A DNA stretch of 64,000 bases, from contig NC_061866.1 in assembly GCF_907164915.1 (NCBI RefSeq), forward strand, positions 51,395,113 through 51,459,112, read 5' to 3'. The notes under the pieces were generated by a model. The model saw only the letters and a list, made by a program, of their open reading frames with translations. It was not told the origin of the DNA and searched no databases. Shown here in pieces: positions 45,863 to 59,700 of this stretch. Source of the DNA: Impatiens glandulifera (taxonomy: Eukaryota; Streptophyta; Magnoliopsida; Ericales; Balsaminaceae). Every line of letters begins with the position of its first letter. Within the stretch, counting starts at the first letter, position 1. Made by a program: the position numbers and the translations under genes.

Positions 45863-47731
45863 GATTAAAAACCGATGAAGTGGGCTGGCTTTGTAAGTTA
45901 TGGTAATTTTGTGGGTGGTGTATGTATTAGTTTTATATGAAGAAACTGATGAAGGAAGAAGAAGAAGCAGCTATCTGTTATTAATTAATTAAAAGCGTTT
46001 TTGTATGTAGTATTTAACAGATAAAATTTTAAATCATTCTTCTGGTAATTCTTTTGTTAGAAACTGTTAATTCTTGCTATTATTATTATTATTATTATTA
46101 TATTTTATTTTTGATATGAATAGTTATAGAATATTCGTTTGGCACGCAGTAACTTTATGTTTATGTCTAATTCCTTGCTGGATGGTTTTATAGAATTTTG
46201 ATTTTTGTTGTTGTAATTAATTAGGTTTATACCGGGGTGTTTTTAGTATGACCTTTTCAAGTTATGACTAAGGAAAAAAAAGCAAAATGAAATATTATTG
46301 CTATTAATAATGAGTAACATTTTCAGCTTAAATTAATTTATTATTTTGATTAAGAATTATTTTTTATTAAATTAAATTGAAGTTACATATATAAAAAAAA
46401 ATTAGTAAATAATAAATTAATATTTATAAAATTAGATGTTAAATTGTATGAAAAATTTATAAATTGAAATCGAATGAATGAAAGTGTAAGACCATATCCT
46501 AAATATGGTCGAAATAAATGAAAAGTCATACTAATCGTTAGACTATCTTTTTATCAAAGGTCAGTTTAAAATATAAAAAATAATTTCATATTCAATAATG
46601 ATAAATCGATAATAATAATAGTGTCTCTTAATTAGGTATGAACATCTAACCACTCAACAACAATTGAAAGTATTATTCAAATTAAAAAAATATGAGTTAA
46701 AAATAAATAAAATATTGAATCGAGCAAAGTGCAACAAGTCATATTATATGAGTGATAGACTATTGTTTTGATTTCATCCATTTATTATTATGTTTTTAAA
46801 TTAGAGTTTATTTACTGTATTAATGTAGGATATATATATATATATATATAGATATATATTTTGTAGAGGTCAATTTAGACAGCGCGTAACGAGGGATAAT
46901 GTAAAATTATAAAATACTAGACAGAGACAGACAAACAGAGTAAGTTATTTAAACATATAAAATATAATTATGTAAGTACCTTGACATTTTGATAGAAATG
47001 GATGAGTATTGAATTAAATAAACCGAAAGCCTCACGACTGATTGTTTTAGGTTTTGTTTCACGAAGATAAAAGGGTTATATTTACTAAATTGAGATTTAT
47101 TTAACTTTTACTATTTGAAAATTTATTATTTATGTATTATTTATAATTAAATAAAATATTAATATAACTAATTTAACTATTCAATTTTAACTAATTAATT
47201 TTTTTTAAACCATATTTAAACCCTTTAATTAGTCAAATGAATTATTTATAAAAATAATGAGCATCAATTTACGTTTTATTTTATTTCATTTATAAAATAT
47301 ATTTTGATCAAATAATATATTTACAAATATTAAATAAAATGATTTGGAAAAATAAGGTAACCAGTATCATTCTCATCCAATCACAATGGGATTTCCTTTT
47401 CCGTTGTCATTCTCCTCTTATAAATTTATAATATTTTGTTTCAAAAATCCATTTGTCAATTTTATTTTCCAGTAATAATCAAATTTAGATCATTTATTTA
47501 TTTATTTATTGAAATCACAATCTTAATTTACAAAGCTTCAAATAAAAAAATAAATAAATCACATAAAATTATTTAACATTAAAAAACAAATAATTCCTCA
47601 CAAAAATATTTACAGTCATGAAAATACTCATTCTCAATCTGAACCTGTAACTGTAACTATCAGACATCTATGGAAGAAAGAAGAAGATGGTGATGAAGAA
47701 GAAGAAGAGTTGGCTCAATTCAATGAATCAA
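45863..47731. other. Intergenic region, AT-rich
   Basis: Starts with the kinesin 3' region. Contains a (TAT)n run near 46078-46101 and an (AT)n run near 46829-46850. Sequence around 46475-46760 may be an old SINE-like insertion, but no boxes or ends were convincing. The part near 47650-47731 is the 3' region of the calmodulin-like gene. Confidence 0.6.
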
Positions 47732-48382
47732 TCAAACAGAAGAAGAAGTAGACATGATCATCATCATGGATTTGAATTCATGGAAATCAACGAATCCATC
47801 TCCATCTTTATCAACACTTCGTATCATCTTCTTACATTCCTTCATCCCGCATTCCTCAAACCCTAGCCTCTCCAATACCTTCCTAAGTTCACCTGCCGAT
47901 ATATAACCGTCTTCGTCTTCATCGAACACCAGAAACGCATCCACAAGGATTTCCTCCTCTTCCTCATTATTAGATTTCGCCACCACCACCACCGCACTCA
48001 TGAACTCGTCCAAATCGATAGATCCGTCTCCGTTTCGATCCACTTGTTTGAATATTCCAATTGCATCTTCTTCGGCTGTTGATTTCTGCTCTCCGATGAT
48101 GTTCAACACAGCTTCAAGGAGTTCGGCTGGTGAGATTTTGCCGTCTCCGTTTGCGTCGAAGAATTTGAAAACTTGTTTAAGTTGATGGGAGATTTCCATG
48201 GAGGAGAAAGGAGATCTAGAAGAAGAATCGAAGAAACGGTTTCTCGATTTCCTTTTCTTCTTCCGCTGCTTGATGATATTCGCTTCTTCTTTGTTGTGAG
48301 AGTGAAACAGTTGGTTTAGAATCTTCTTAGATAACCTATGCAGTGAGCTGCCTATGCTCGGAGTCCTACCACCATCTGACAT
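47732..48382 (-). CDS. Calmodulin-like protein with four EF-hands (CML)
   Basis: Single exon, 216 aa, starting at ATG 48382 (MSDGGRTPSIGSSLHRL). CMLs are calcium sensors that change shape on Ca2+ binding and act on target proteins. Four EF-hand loops are visible: 76-87 DANGDGKISPAE, 115-126 DRNGDGSIDLDE, 154-165 DEDEDGYISAGE and 191-202 DKDGDGFVDFHE. All have Asp at position 1 and Glu at position 12, so all four should bind calcium. The 65-residue N-terminal extension is rich in Lys/Arg and Ser (KQRKKKRKSRNRF), possibly a nuclear or membrane-binding signal. A Glu-rich linker separates the EF pairs, and a Met-rich C-terminus ends STSSSV. The exact CML number was not assigned. Confidence 0.93.
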   Translation of the reverse strand: MSDGGRTPSIGSSLHRLSKKILNQLFHSHNKEEANIIKQRKKKRKSRNRFFDSSSRSPFSSMEISHQLKQVFKFFDANGDGKISPAELLEAVLNIIGEQKSTAEEDAIGIFKQVDRNGDGSIDLDEFMSAVVVVAKSNNEEEEEILVDAFLVFDEDEDGYISAGELRKVLERLGFEECGMKECKKMIRSVDKDGDGFVDFHEFKSMMMIMSTSSSV

Positions 48383-48845
48383 GCTGTTCGTGTGTGACTG
48401 TGTGTTTGTGTGTGTGAGAGAGAAAGAAAGAGAGCGGATGTCGCGAGGAAGAAGAAGAGACAAATATAATGATGGAGAAATAAGAAATTAACGGTTCAAA
48501 TCATTTAAAATTTCCAAGTTGGAATTTTACAAAATTAAATTATATTTATATATATAAAAGAAAGTAAATTCTTAATTTTACGTATGAGAAGAGACGTGAC
48601 TCTGTTTGGATATGGCTTTGTTATATTACAGCTGACGTCGTCTCAATCCTCAGCCCACAGAGATCTTATTTATAGATAAGGAACAACTAATTCTATGGGT
48701 TGCTCTAAAACTGTAGAAATAATTATTTATAAATAAATAAATGATATTTTTATTTCTTAAAATATAGATTATATGAATTTGCCTGGAATGATTGGCGTCA
48801 TCCCAAATCCTGATAATTGTCTGCGGAATTTGTATCATCCTCAAA
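48383..48845. other. Leader and upstream region of the CML gene
   Basis: A purine-rich leader (CT-rich on the minus strand) at about 48410-48470, then AT-rich DNA. Nothing else recognised. Confidence 0.55.
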
Positions 48846-49849
48846 GGATAGTTTCCCAAACTAACTTTGTTTGGCGTTCACTTTCCCAAACTAATCTAGT
48901 TTGTTCATTCATTCCCAAACTAACCTAGTTTACTATTCAAACTCAATTTTTTTAATTTATTTATTCTTTTTACATTTAAAATTCATTATATATAAAACTA
49001 AATTATTTATATTTTAAGATATATTTTAAATTATTATTTTTATAAATTCAATTATTTATATTTTGATATATATAATTTAAATTTGATTATTTTTTTTATA
49101 AATTTGATTATTTATATTTTAATATATATATATATATTTATATTTTAATTATTATTTATATATATAATAAATATTCCCTTAAACATTTCTAATAAATAAT
49201 TGATAAATACTAATAAATTTAAAATATTTTAACTATAATAATATAATAATTATATATTCATAAAAACGTTTTTAAATTTATCAATTATTTATTAAATATA
49301 ATAACATTTTTAATTAATATTTTAACCCTATAAATATGGTAATATTTTTATTATATTTAATAAATAATTGATAAATTTAAAAATGCAAATATTTAATTAT
49401 TATATTGTTAGGGTTAAAATATTTTAAATTTATTAGTATCTAATAATTATTTATTAGAATTATTTAATATTTATTACACTATATAAATAATAATTGAAAT
49501 GTAAATATATATATATATATATATATTAAAATATAAATAATCAAATTTATAAAAAATAATTATATTTAAATTATATATCAAAATATAAATAATCTAATTT
49601 ATAAAAATAATAATTTAAAATATATATCAAAATATAAATAATTTAGTTTATATAAATAATAATTTAAAATATATATCAAAATATAAACTTTATATATAAT
49701 AAATTTTAAATGTAAAATAAATAAATAAATAAATAAAACTGAGTTTGAATAGTAAACTAGGTTAGTTTGGGAATGAATGAACAAACTAGGTTAGTTTGGG
49801 AAAGTGAACGCCAAACTAGGTTATTTTGGGAAACCGTTCCATCCTCAAA
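48836..49849. mobile_element. Fold-back (long-TIR) MULE-like MITE, 994 bp, 10-bp target duplication
   Basis: The element at 48846-49839 is flanked by CATCCTCAAA at 48836-48845 and 49840-49849. It is almost entirely one inverted repeat: arms of about 480 bp meet near 49340. The left arm begins GGATAGTTTCCCAAACTAAC; the reverse complement of the right arm begins GAACGGTTTCCCAAAATAAC. Each arm starts with three CCCAAACTAACCTAGTTT-like units, followed by AT-rich DNA. There is no coding capacity. The 9-10-bp duplication points to the Mutator superfamily. Confidence 0.9.
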
Positions 49850-50767
49850 ACCAGATATGTATACAGTGTTTTTTATTTTTAAAGAAAATAATGAATATTT
49901 TATTTCATAAAAAATATTAAGAATATGAACAGGGATGAAATCTAAATTACTATTATTTATATTTTTCAAATAAAATAAAAACTTATTTTATATTTCATTA
50001 TCAATTAATATTATTTATATTTAAAATCTTAAAATTTATATTTATTTCTAGAATTAGTGAGTTTTCAAATTTGTAAAACTGTTGTGTTGTTGATATCAAA
50101 TTTGAATAAGCAATTTATTTTATTGAAACATCAAAATCATGTTGAAATGGTTACAATTAATATTATATACACTAATACCAAATCAATATGACTCTGAATT
50201 ATTATTTGTAATAAATATATTTTAGTGGTGGAATATTTCAAACAAGAGTTTTAATTAACCACTTTCTTTCTCAAAGGTTTGGTAGAAAAAAATTAGAAAA
50301 AACTAGGAGTTTGATGCCGATATCATAAAATGATTGCTTGATAAAAGAATAAAAAGGAAGAAAACGACCCAACATTTTTATTAATAATACTACTTGAAGG
50401 AAATGAAAACATTCGAAAAACTAAGAATTCCTTTCTTTGGTTTTTGTAAAGAGGAAGTATTACTTACCATCATTATCCATTAATAAAGGAAACTAAATTC
50501 TCTACACTATTAAATGAAACAAGAATCACAACAAACAAACAAAGACAGTTAGTCAAAGCTTACTACCAGACTAATAATAATCATATATTAGAATGCTACA
50601 AAAACAAAACAAAACAAACAATTACAAGAACATAACAGAAGATGTATGCATGCATGCATGATGCTCATGAAGATGAAGAAGAAGACAAGAAGAAGAAAGA
50701 TACCTGAAAAAATTGGATTATCATACATACATGTAAGAATGTCGATCGATTGATTGATTGTTGTCTC
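49850..50767. other. Intergenic region downstream of the BIG2-like gene
   Basis: AT-rich, no gene seen. About 50520-50767 is the probable 3' untranslated region of the ARF-GEF gene, with CATACATACATG and GATTGATTGATTG short repeats. Confidence 0.6.
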
Positions 50768-53700
50768 TTAACACGATCGGAGCAAAACAGGACCCACAGA
50801 CGAGCTGAGCATCTCACTAATTGCTACCTGAACTTCGCTCGACCCATGTTCGCACCGTATCAAGCTCGACAGAAGAGGGAAAAACAGAGCTAGATGTTTC
50901 TCGAACGACGAATCCTCCAATCCAGATATCGTCTGAAGAGTCGCAACCAGAAGCGGACCGCGAGCAGCTAATTCTCTCCTCTTATTCGACCCTAAAGGAA
51001 TTGACCAGTGATGCTGAACTTGTTTACCCAAAGATTCTTCTTCCAGAAGCCCCGATCGCGACGAGACTTCTATGTAGAATTGCAATACTTCTTGACAGAG
51101 ATCCACAAGGTAAGACTCCACTTCAACTTTATCGTAATTTGGTGGCCTGTCATTCGTAAGATTCTGAAGCAACGTCAGGCAAATATGATAAGACTCATTT
51201 TCCAGGCGAAGCAAAGGTGGGTCTTGCATTTGAGTGACCGGTCCTAGCAGTTGTAGCTTTGATCTTAACGCGGAGTCGTTGTTCACTTTGTGAGCGTGAA
51301 AGGCCACAGCTCGCACAGCTTCAAATAGGATTACAGTACTCTTAACTGAAAGATGATGTCTGAACATGTTGTAGATCTCCATTACAGCCTACAAATCCAA
51401 TGAAGTTCAACAAGTGATTATTAACATAATTTAGTCACTACAAATGCAAAAGCAGGATTATTTGAAAATATCTAGGGCCTTGTTGTTTTAGGGTTATTTT
51501 AATAACCAAGTGGTTATTTAGATAAGAAAACATCAATAGATTAATTATATAATGAAAAAATAGTTTTATTTTTGAAAATTAGCTAAAGGTATTTTGGTAT
51601 TTTTATTCATAATTTGAATGATGAGTAGATTGATCACTAGATAGCGAGTTATTTGAAAACCCACATCAGAAGAGGCCCAAATTACTCTTCTTTTATTAAT
51701 TAACATTTTAGTCATTTTACCCAAGTAACCTTAAGGCATTGTTTGATGAATCACATCATCATTCAAATCACTAACCAAAATACCCGTTTATTTTGTATAG
51801 CATTTTAAATATTAAATACAAAGGGTTTCAAACAATGTTTATTTTTCCCCAAAAAAGCTAAGATTATTTCAAATAACCTCACATCAAAACAAGCACCAGC
51901 TCTGCTTCATAAAAACGTTTTTAGACGTTCAGAGAATATGCAAAAAGAAATCAAATGAACTTTTTTACCTGTATCAATAAAAGTTGGACAGCAGCTCTGC
52001 ACTTGGCGTCAGATAGGGCAGCATGGAACCCATATCTGCCCGAGGAATTCTCAGAATTGTCATCGACAATCTCGGGACCAGAGGCTTCTTCTTCATTAGT
52101 CTCTCTGTCCAGTTGTTCTTCATTTCTCTGGATCTTACTATCTCCATCCAAAAGGAAGGAGAAATCGGGCAGTGTTGCTTTAGCTGCTTCTTTTAGGGAC
52201 ATAACCACTTCCAGCCACTTCTCTTCAGAGAAAAGTTCACCTGAATTACTCATCAAACGGACAAATGCAGCAATTCCAATACCAGCAAGGCTTTGGTGGG
52301 GACGCTTGATGAAGCTCACTAGTAGCATGAGTACTTTCTTTAAGAGTGGATTGACTGTGTCATAAAACTTAACGAAAAGATCTACTACCAATTGGAGGGC
52401 CAATGTACAAGTCTCATAAAGCCATGCATCTTGGTCAAGCTCACCAGTATCTTCATGGATCTCATGGTCTGGTGAGTTCCCACCAGAAGGATCAATGGCA
52501 TGACGGACGTAATCAAATATAGGGAATAAGACTGAATCGAACACCCTTTCCCATAAAGGTAGAGAGAAAAGATGACCATGGTTGCGTAATGTATCAAAAA
52601 GCGCTTGTAAAGCACTTTTTCTGATTTCAGGTCTTGGATCAAAGCTAAGTTCGGACAACCCTGTTTGGAAGCAAGATATAAATAGAAAATATTAATTATA
52701 TAATCAAAACTTGAAAAAAAAAATGAAAAAAAAAAGTGTATGTTGTTCTCACCAGCCAACAATGGAAACCAGAAATAGAGATGATTTTCCTTTACTGACA
52801 GTTCACCATTCTCCTGCTTTCTGTCTTTTCCAGTATGAGGTGAAGATGGAGAAATTCTTCCAGAAGATTCCTTCTCCTTGTTCCTCGAAGATAAGCCAAG
52901 ATCTCCTTCAGCAAGTTTTGCAGCACAGAATCGGAGAAAAGCAATAGCGTTTAAGCTAATATCTTTATTGAATCTGTTATTAGTGAATGCGACCAAGCAA
53001 TTCACACAGTCAGTAAAAGTAGTAGTTTCGGTTTCGGTGATATAAGGAAAATAGTCCCTCACGATCTTCTCGATAATTTCAAAAGCCAACAACACAATGT
53101 TCTTTCTATCATCATATGCTGCTGTAGTGAACACCTGAAATCAATTAAACAATCTATAAGTTTTAATTTCATAATGTTGATATCATACAGAAATGGCTCG
53201 TGTACTTTCAAGGTAACAGAATTCTTTAGAGAGTTACCATGAACATGCTTTTCCATCCTGACTTGACATTATTAACCCTTGAGAGGACCATCTGAGAAAC
53301 ACATCTTACTATCAATTCTCGGATCTCAACAGCACCACTCTTTCGCATGATAATCACGAAAGGCTTCATGAACTCATTCTGGAAATTATAGTAGGCCAGC
53401 TCTTCTCTCTCCAAGAATTTCATGGATAGCTGGCGTAATGAGTCCATTGCAAATATTGCAATTGAAAGGTTCTCAGAGCATCCAACTGTTACAAAAAAGT
53501 GTGAGAGAACCTGCCAGATTCTTGACCAAACGAGCCTTATTCGATTCATGTTGTAATGCCTGTTTAAATGAAGAATTAAGATGGAAAAAACAAATGGGAT
53601 CACAAACTAGGAAATGAAATGACGTTAATATTGCCCACTAAAGCAAAATTTTTGAAACATACGCAATCTCTACTATTTTTGTAAGGCTGAAAACTCGGGG

Positions 53701-56700
53701 ATCTGATACAGAACGCAATTCTTCCATGGAAACCTTGCAAAGAGCTTTGACGAAATCAACTATTGCCTCACTGTTCAACTTTTGACTCCTGGTGAATATG
53801 CGACTCAATTCACCAACTTGTTCCAACATATTTAAGTTAGAAACCAAATTACTCATCTGCTCTGTAGTAATTCCAGCTGAAGCATTGCCCCCAATACCAG
53901 CACTATCATATGAGCCCCTTCTAACTGCAGCAGCTGCATATTGAATCTTCCCAGCTGGTCCTTTGTTCTTTAAGACTGGAAGAATATTGGATTTGGCTTG
54001 TGTTGATTTATCAAACTCATTCTGATGAACTGCAAAGAACGTAGCATCTGGGGGGGCACCTTCTCCCAATAGATGCAAATGCTCAAAACGTGAAACACAT
54101 GTCAGAATATGCTCCCACGCTTCCTGTAAATAGTTCCCCTCTTCATCTGCTATGATAACTATTGCCTGTTGAAAGAAGAAAGTCAAGTCAAAGACCTAGT
54201 TTAACCTCACAAATTATTCATACGATTTGGGTGACGTGGTGAGCAACATGAGATCCTTTTACAATAGGACGTCAATATTTAAATGAAAAGACAATGTTAC
54301 AGGCAAGATTCCCTCTAATTGGGATTGCAGAGACAATAATAGCTAGCAAAATGAAATAGATTTCTATAACTCGTCTATTGCTGTTCATTTTATATATTAG
54401 TTTGCCCCTCCCAAAAAAACAGTAGAGTTTGCGTATAGAAGTCAATATAAAGATTTACATCCCCAAGCTAAGAACTGCATTCCCCTCCTCTATTTTGGTT
54501 AGCAAACCATAATTCCTGTTTATTTCATTGTCAGATATTTTTCCTCCTTTTTCTTGCAAGGAACTGTTGATAGTCTTCACATATAAGCTTTTGCCAAAAA
54601 AAAATTATCAATCCATAAATGTTAGATTCATCTTCTCCCCCAATGAACAAAATAATACACTAGAAAAAATCAAACTACCCACCCAAGGTTGCTCAAGCCA
54701 TAAGAGCCTTGAACTAAGAGGCAAAGGTCTTAGGTTCGATTCCCACTTACAACATCTTGATTAAAGTGGGGGTCATAGTGGTGGGATGTTGTGCTAGCCT
54801 CCTCAAAGGAAAAATAGAAACATGGTCTAAAATAAATATATAAAAAAAATTGTTTGCCAGAGCAACAGTATCCAGACACCTATGGTCTCTCTTTCTCTCT
54901 CCCAACAAGGTCTTATATTACCTCTACAATTTCTCTGTTCGAAAAAGGGATAAATGTTGTTTGTTCATTTGACAGCTTAACATGGTAGATTGACTCATGC
55001 AAAGCGTTTCTAGTGGCACCATTCTATCTTTGTGAAGATGATAAAAATAACAAGGATGAGCCTAAATATCTTGAAGATGATTCATGGAAATGAGACAAAT
55101 AACCTAGCTTATGTGCTTGCAGATGTAATGAAATCAGATGCAATGAGTAACCATGGTGCTTTTACATAACAAAAAGGCAAAAGGATGAGCCTAAATCATA
55201 GTATGTGAGCTAATAACTAATTGGTAAGGACATGTTAAATTTTCATCTGATAGAGAGGGATAAACAAAGAAATACAAACCTTAATAGCATCTATATTTTT
55301 CTGTTTGATATCTGCCGGAGAGTGAAGAGAAGTGAACTTTGCCAATGAAGTGACAAAAGCATCTCTATGAGTCTTCATGGACATGACTGCAGTAACATGG
55401 ATTGCATAGCGAAACCCTTCCAGACAGTAAGCTATCACTATTTCATCATCACTCTGATCAAGAGGAACACTGAAGGCAGCCAACATTGGAGCCCAACAAA
55501 CCTCAATCATGAATTTAAGGATAACAACATCAGATGCTGCATAATATACTGACCTACAAATTCCAAAGACAAATGAATATTAAATAAAGAAGAGCAAACT
55601 TGTAGTAATAAACCTATTTTAAACCAACTTATAGTAATAAACTAGTCGATTACAATGAGAGACAAACCTTAATATGATATAACACCACCCCTAAATGTGA
55701 AGGATCCAAACATCCTTTAACCTAGACTCCATCCTAAAGGCAATACTGATACAGTACTGAATTGGGCTAGAAGAAAAGGAGGATGAGAAGTGAAGAATCC
55801 CTTTAGAAAGTAAATGGAAAGTAACAACCCATTATCAATATTCAAAAATTGTCTTTTATAGATTAGCAAAAATAAAGGAAACCAAACACAACCAGAAAAG
55901 AAAATCTGACAAAGAGAAATCTGGGATGAGACTAAGGAGCAATAGGGATAAGACTATTGAGAAACTCAGATGAGAAACAATAGAGCTTCTAGATAATCTG
56001 ATAATTGGATTTTAAATATTGATACTCTAAGTCTATATATACTAACAACTAGTATAAAGCTATGGAACTCTAATACTAAATTAAATTGCCTAAATCTATT
56101 AACAAAATATATATTAATATAATTATCTATACAAATCAATTATTCCATTCTAATTTAATCCTCCGGCTACTTGTCCTTGTTTGGCCCTTCAATGCCTTAA
56201 ACTCTCTCTATCTCACATTTATTGTCTGTATCAAGCTTAATAAGAAAGACAAGAGTAGGCTCCAGTCTTGTTTGTAAGTGATTCAGAATCACACAATTAA
56301 AACCAAACTGCTCAATTACCAATCATAAGATAAGGGATTACCCTAGGACAAGACCAGTTATAAGGGTGAACAACTCACTGAATAGTGTAATAAATAATTA
56401 AACAGTAGAATCAAGAGAGGGAGGAAAAGACTGGGACAGAACAGAATCAAAGCACCTGAACCAGGTATAAAGAACTAAACCAGACTTGAAACATGCAATA
56501 AAACATGAACCAGTATCAATAGCTTAATAGACCAGACATGATATAACAGCATAGTTGACCTTTAATCAAGCCTTAGAAGGACCAATGAATATACAAGTGG
56601 ATCAAAACTCGTAGCACAAGGCCATGGAAATGAAAAACATTTGAAGCAAAACAATCAAATCAGTTAACAGTTTGTTTAAATAAGCTGACCACAATGTAGA

Positions 56701-59700
56701 ACAAGCTGAAGAAGATGATGGACATGGCATAACTTCTGACAAAATACCTCTTTTAAAACTGATCCTAAATCTAGCTCAAGAGGCCTAGGAACAAAATACA
56801 AGCACTGAAACATAAGTTGTCTGAACTGGCAAAAAATGGACAAGCAACTCAAAATAGAATAATAAGCCAGAGGAGAATCACATCAATTTTTTAACCTGCA
56901 AACATCTGAAACCAACAGATGGTTACATAGCACAAATATTGCTCTTTAACATCCTCTTGCATAACAAAAATTAGAAAGAACTATGTACATCCTTCATACG
57001 AATAAAATTTTGGAATAGGATTCACACCTTTTCTTGACAAAACAGTTAAAATTCAGAAGACTTTAGCTGTTAGCCTGTTACCAGGATCATATAGAACAAA
57101 TATTGACAGAAAACTGGTGATTCATTTTTGTAGACATACAAGATCATTCTAAAAGTAGTAAGATCATTTTAACCCAACAATTCGTGAAAATAAGTTGGCT
57201 GAATGACAAGGTCCTCAAAAATCCAATAAAACAAAATACAATTAAAAAATTTGTTTGGTAAAAAAAACTCATTTGACTTACTCAGTTTTCCGAGCCTTTT
57301 CTTTAAATTGTTCTTGCATGTGCCTCACGAGATCATCACTTGTCTCCATATCTTTATCTACCCCCCGTTTACGGACCACAATATTCAATATACTATCCAA
57401 ACCAAGGATTCTGTTCGGGTTTATAGATTGTATCTGTTGAGGAGCTAACTCAGTGTCCTTCATTTTAATCTCATTTCTGGATATTCGGTCAAACAATGAT
57501 CGCAGATACTCCTCAGGTAGATCTTTACCGTCGTCTATGCCTCGGTTATTCCGTATAAAGTCTTCAGCCGACATCTGCAGGTTTTAATGACAATGTGAGA
57601 AGGGAAAGGGGGAGACGAGTTCTTACACATGATATTATAGTAGACATACCTTTATTTTTACCATAGGGTTGTGAGCATCAGTATTGAGCATTATCACAGA
57701 GTAAGCAAGTACGTATGCCGTGTCTGCACTAGTGAAATCTTTTGGATTACATTTGCAGTAACGTTCAGCAAACTTTTCCATGATGCGGTCAATCTTTTGT
57801 GCCTCACCAGGCAACCTAAATCCCTGTAGGAAAGTCCTAATTGCCTCGTCAAAATCCATCCCTTGGAAATCAAAAGAGTCCACGTATGCATGCATTACTT
57901 TTAGTGATAGTTCTTCTCTTTCTCCTAAATAGTCACCAATCAAAGTCTTGTTTAACCCAGTTGCATCTTTAAGGAAAGAAGCAATTTCTTCTGCAGAACC
58001 TCCCACTTTATTTGCACTTATCAGGAACTCAATACCTTTTCTAGGCTTCCTATTGAAAAGAGATATACCTTCCTGCCAAGAATTTTAAATCAGGACCAGC
58101 TGGAAAACTTAAAAGACAAGCAGCTTGGCAGCTTTGCTAGTCCAATGCTAAGATTTACCTGAAGTTCAAGCTTGTAAGCCCGACGTTGCTCAATTGTTGA
58201 CACGTCAGAAACTTCACTGGCAGATTCAGACTGTGTATCTGATCCTTCAACAGACTCCTCTGTACTTCCATTGGCAAAGGTGGCAGCTCTTGATTCTGGA
58301 CTTGTTTCAACTTCTTCAGAATTTCTTGCAGAATTAGGGTCTGGGATCCTCAATTGTTTGTTCAGCCAGTCTCCCATTGATTTCAAAATAGCAACTAAGC
58401 ACTTCATAGCATCAAGCTTCATTGTTTGTTCTTGAGGAGGCAACAATGTAGTGGAAGTACCTGGAGGAACACCTTGAGCAGTCTTCAGGAGACCATTAAC
58501 CATTCTGCAGAAAGGAGAGAGTGAAACAGGATAAGTTTGAAATTACAATTTTCAAACAAAAATGCAATGAATCTCAACAGGGAAAAAAACAAACCCTCAC
58601 TAAGACATTTCGGATATATTTACCACAGTGAAGTGTTCAAGAACTGATTATACGTTTTCCCAATACAAAAGAGACTGAACCATAATCAGAGAGGGACATA
58701 CCTTTCAAATATATTAGATGAATTGACATCACAATCATAATTGAGGAAAATATCAACCAAAATCTGTGAATCAACACACAGCTTCTCAAGAAATCGGAGG
58801 ACTATCATCTTCTGCTGAAAATTAGGTTGAGCAACATTTTCAAGAACTCGAAGGACAATCATAGGGAAGAATACTCCAATCTCAGCCTTCAATCCAGCCC
58901 TAAATCTTGATACCAGACTCAAGAAAATGGAGCATGAAAGCTGGAAAACAATCATCAGAGATGAAGCACTGTTCTTCAACAAGGACAAACACAAGTATTG
59001 TTTAATAGCACCTAGAAACCTGCTCCAAACATTAGAAAAGGTAATGTAAGATAGTGAAGTACAGTAAATTGGAATTCCCATTCCTTCCACAAATTGTTAT
59101 TGATTGGTCATTCATATAGCATGTAGTCACACAAATAACAGAAAATTATACAGGTTTATGAGCCCACTAAAAACATTTTGGAGAGCCTACTAATACTATG
59201 ATATGACAGTATAGTAGTAAAATTGTAACGAAAAGAGGAGATATATGTTTCAGTAAAAAGTCAGACAGCCTAACAAATGGAACCAACCCTAGAAAATTTT
59301 CAGTTCCTCAAGGAAATAATTCAATATTGTACCCAAAAAAGATTTTCACTCAATACAATTAACAACTTCAGTAACAGTAATTTATAAACATCCACAAAGA
59401 AAATCTTGCAGGGTTCATGTACAAGCTGTGAAATCATACTTAAGGGTTGTTGACAACTTCTGTGATTCAGGAACCCCTTTGATCACCTAACAAATTGGCC
59501 TAACAGATTATTGAGAACAGAATCATGATATGTGGTCTGAATAACAAAGAAATTCACAACAGCTTTTCATAGTATATGAATATATATATTGACATAAAAG
59601 TACCTCTCACTAGTCCTGAATATCGCCCCGGCATTTTCCAGCAAAATCTTAAGCAACTCCAATGCTACAATTTTTCCACGCATTAGCTGTGGATCAACCA

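Noticed and set aside
47759..48185. Plus-strand open frame opposite the calmodulin-like gene
   Set aside because: It is a shadow of the EF-hand coding sequence, with no independent support.
48436..48463. Longer N-terminus for the calmodulin-like protein
   Set aside because: The extra upstream codons begin with TTG, not ATG. The first in-frame ATG is at 48382.
54684..54760. tRNA gene in a BIG2 intron
   Set aside because: Same reasoning: SINE head without cloverleaf.
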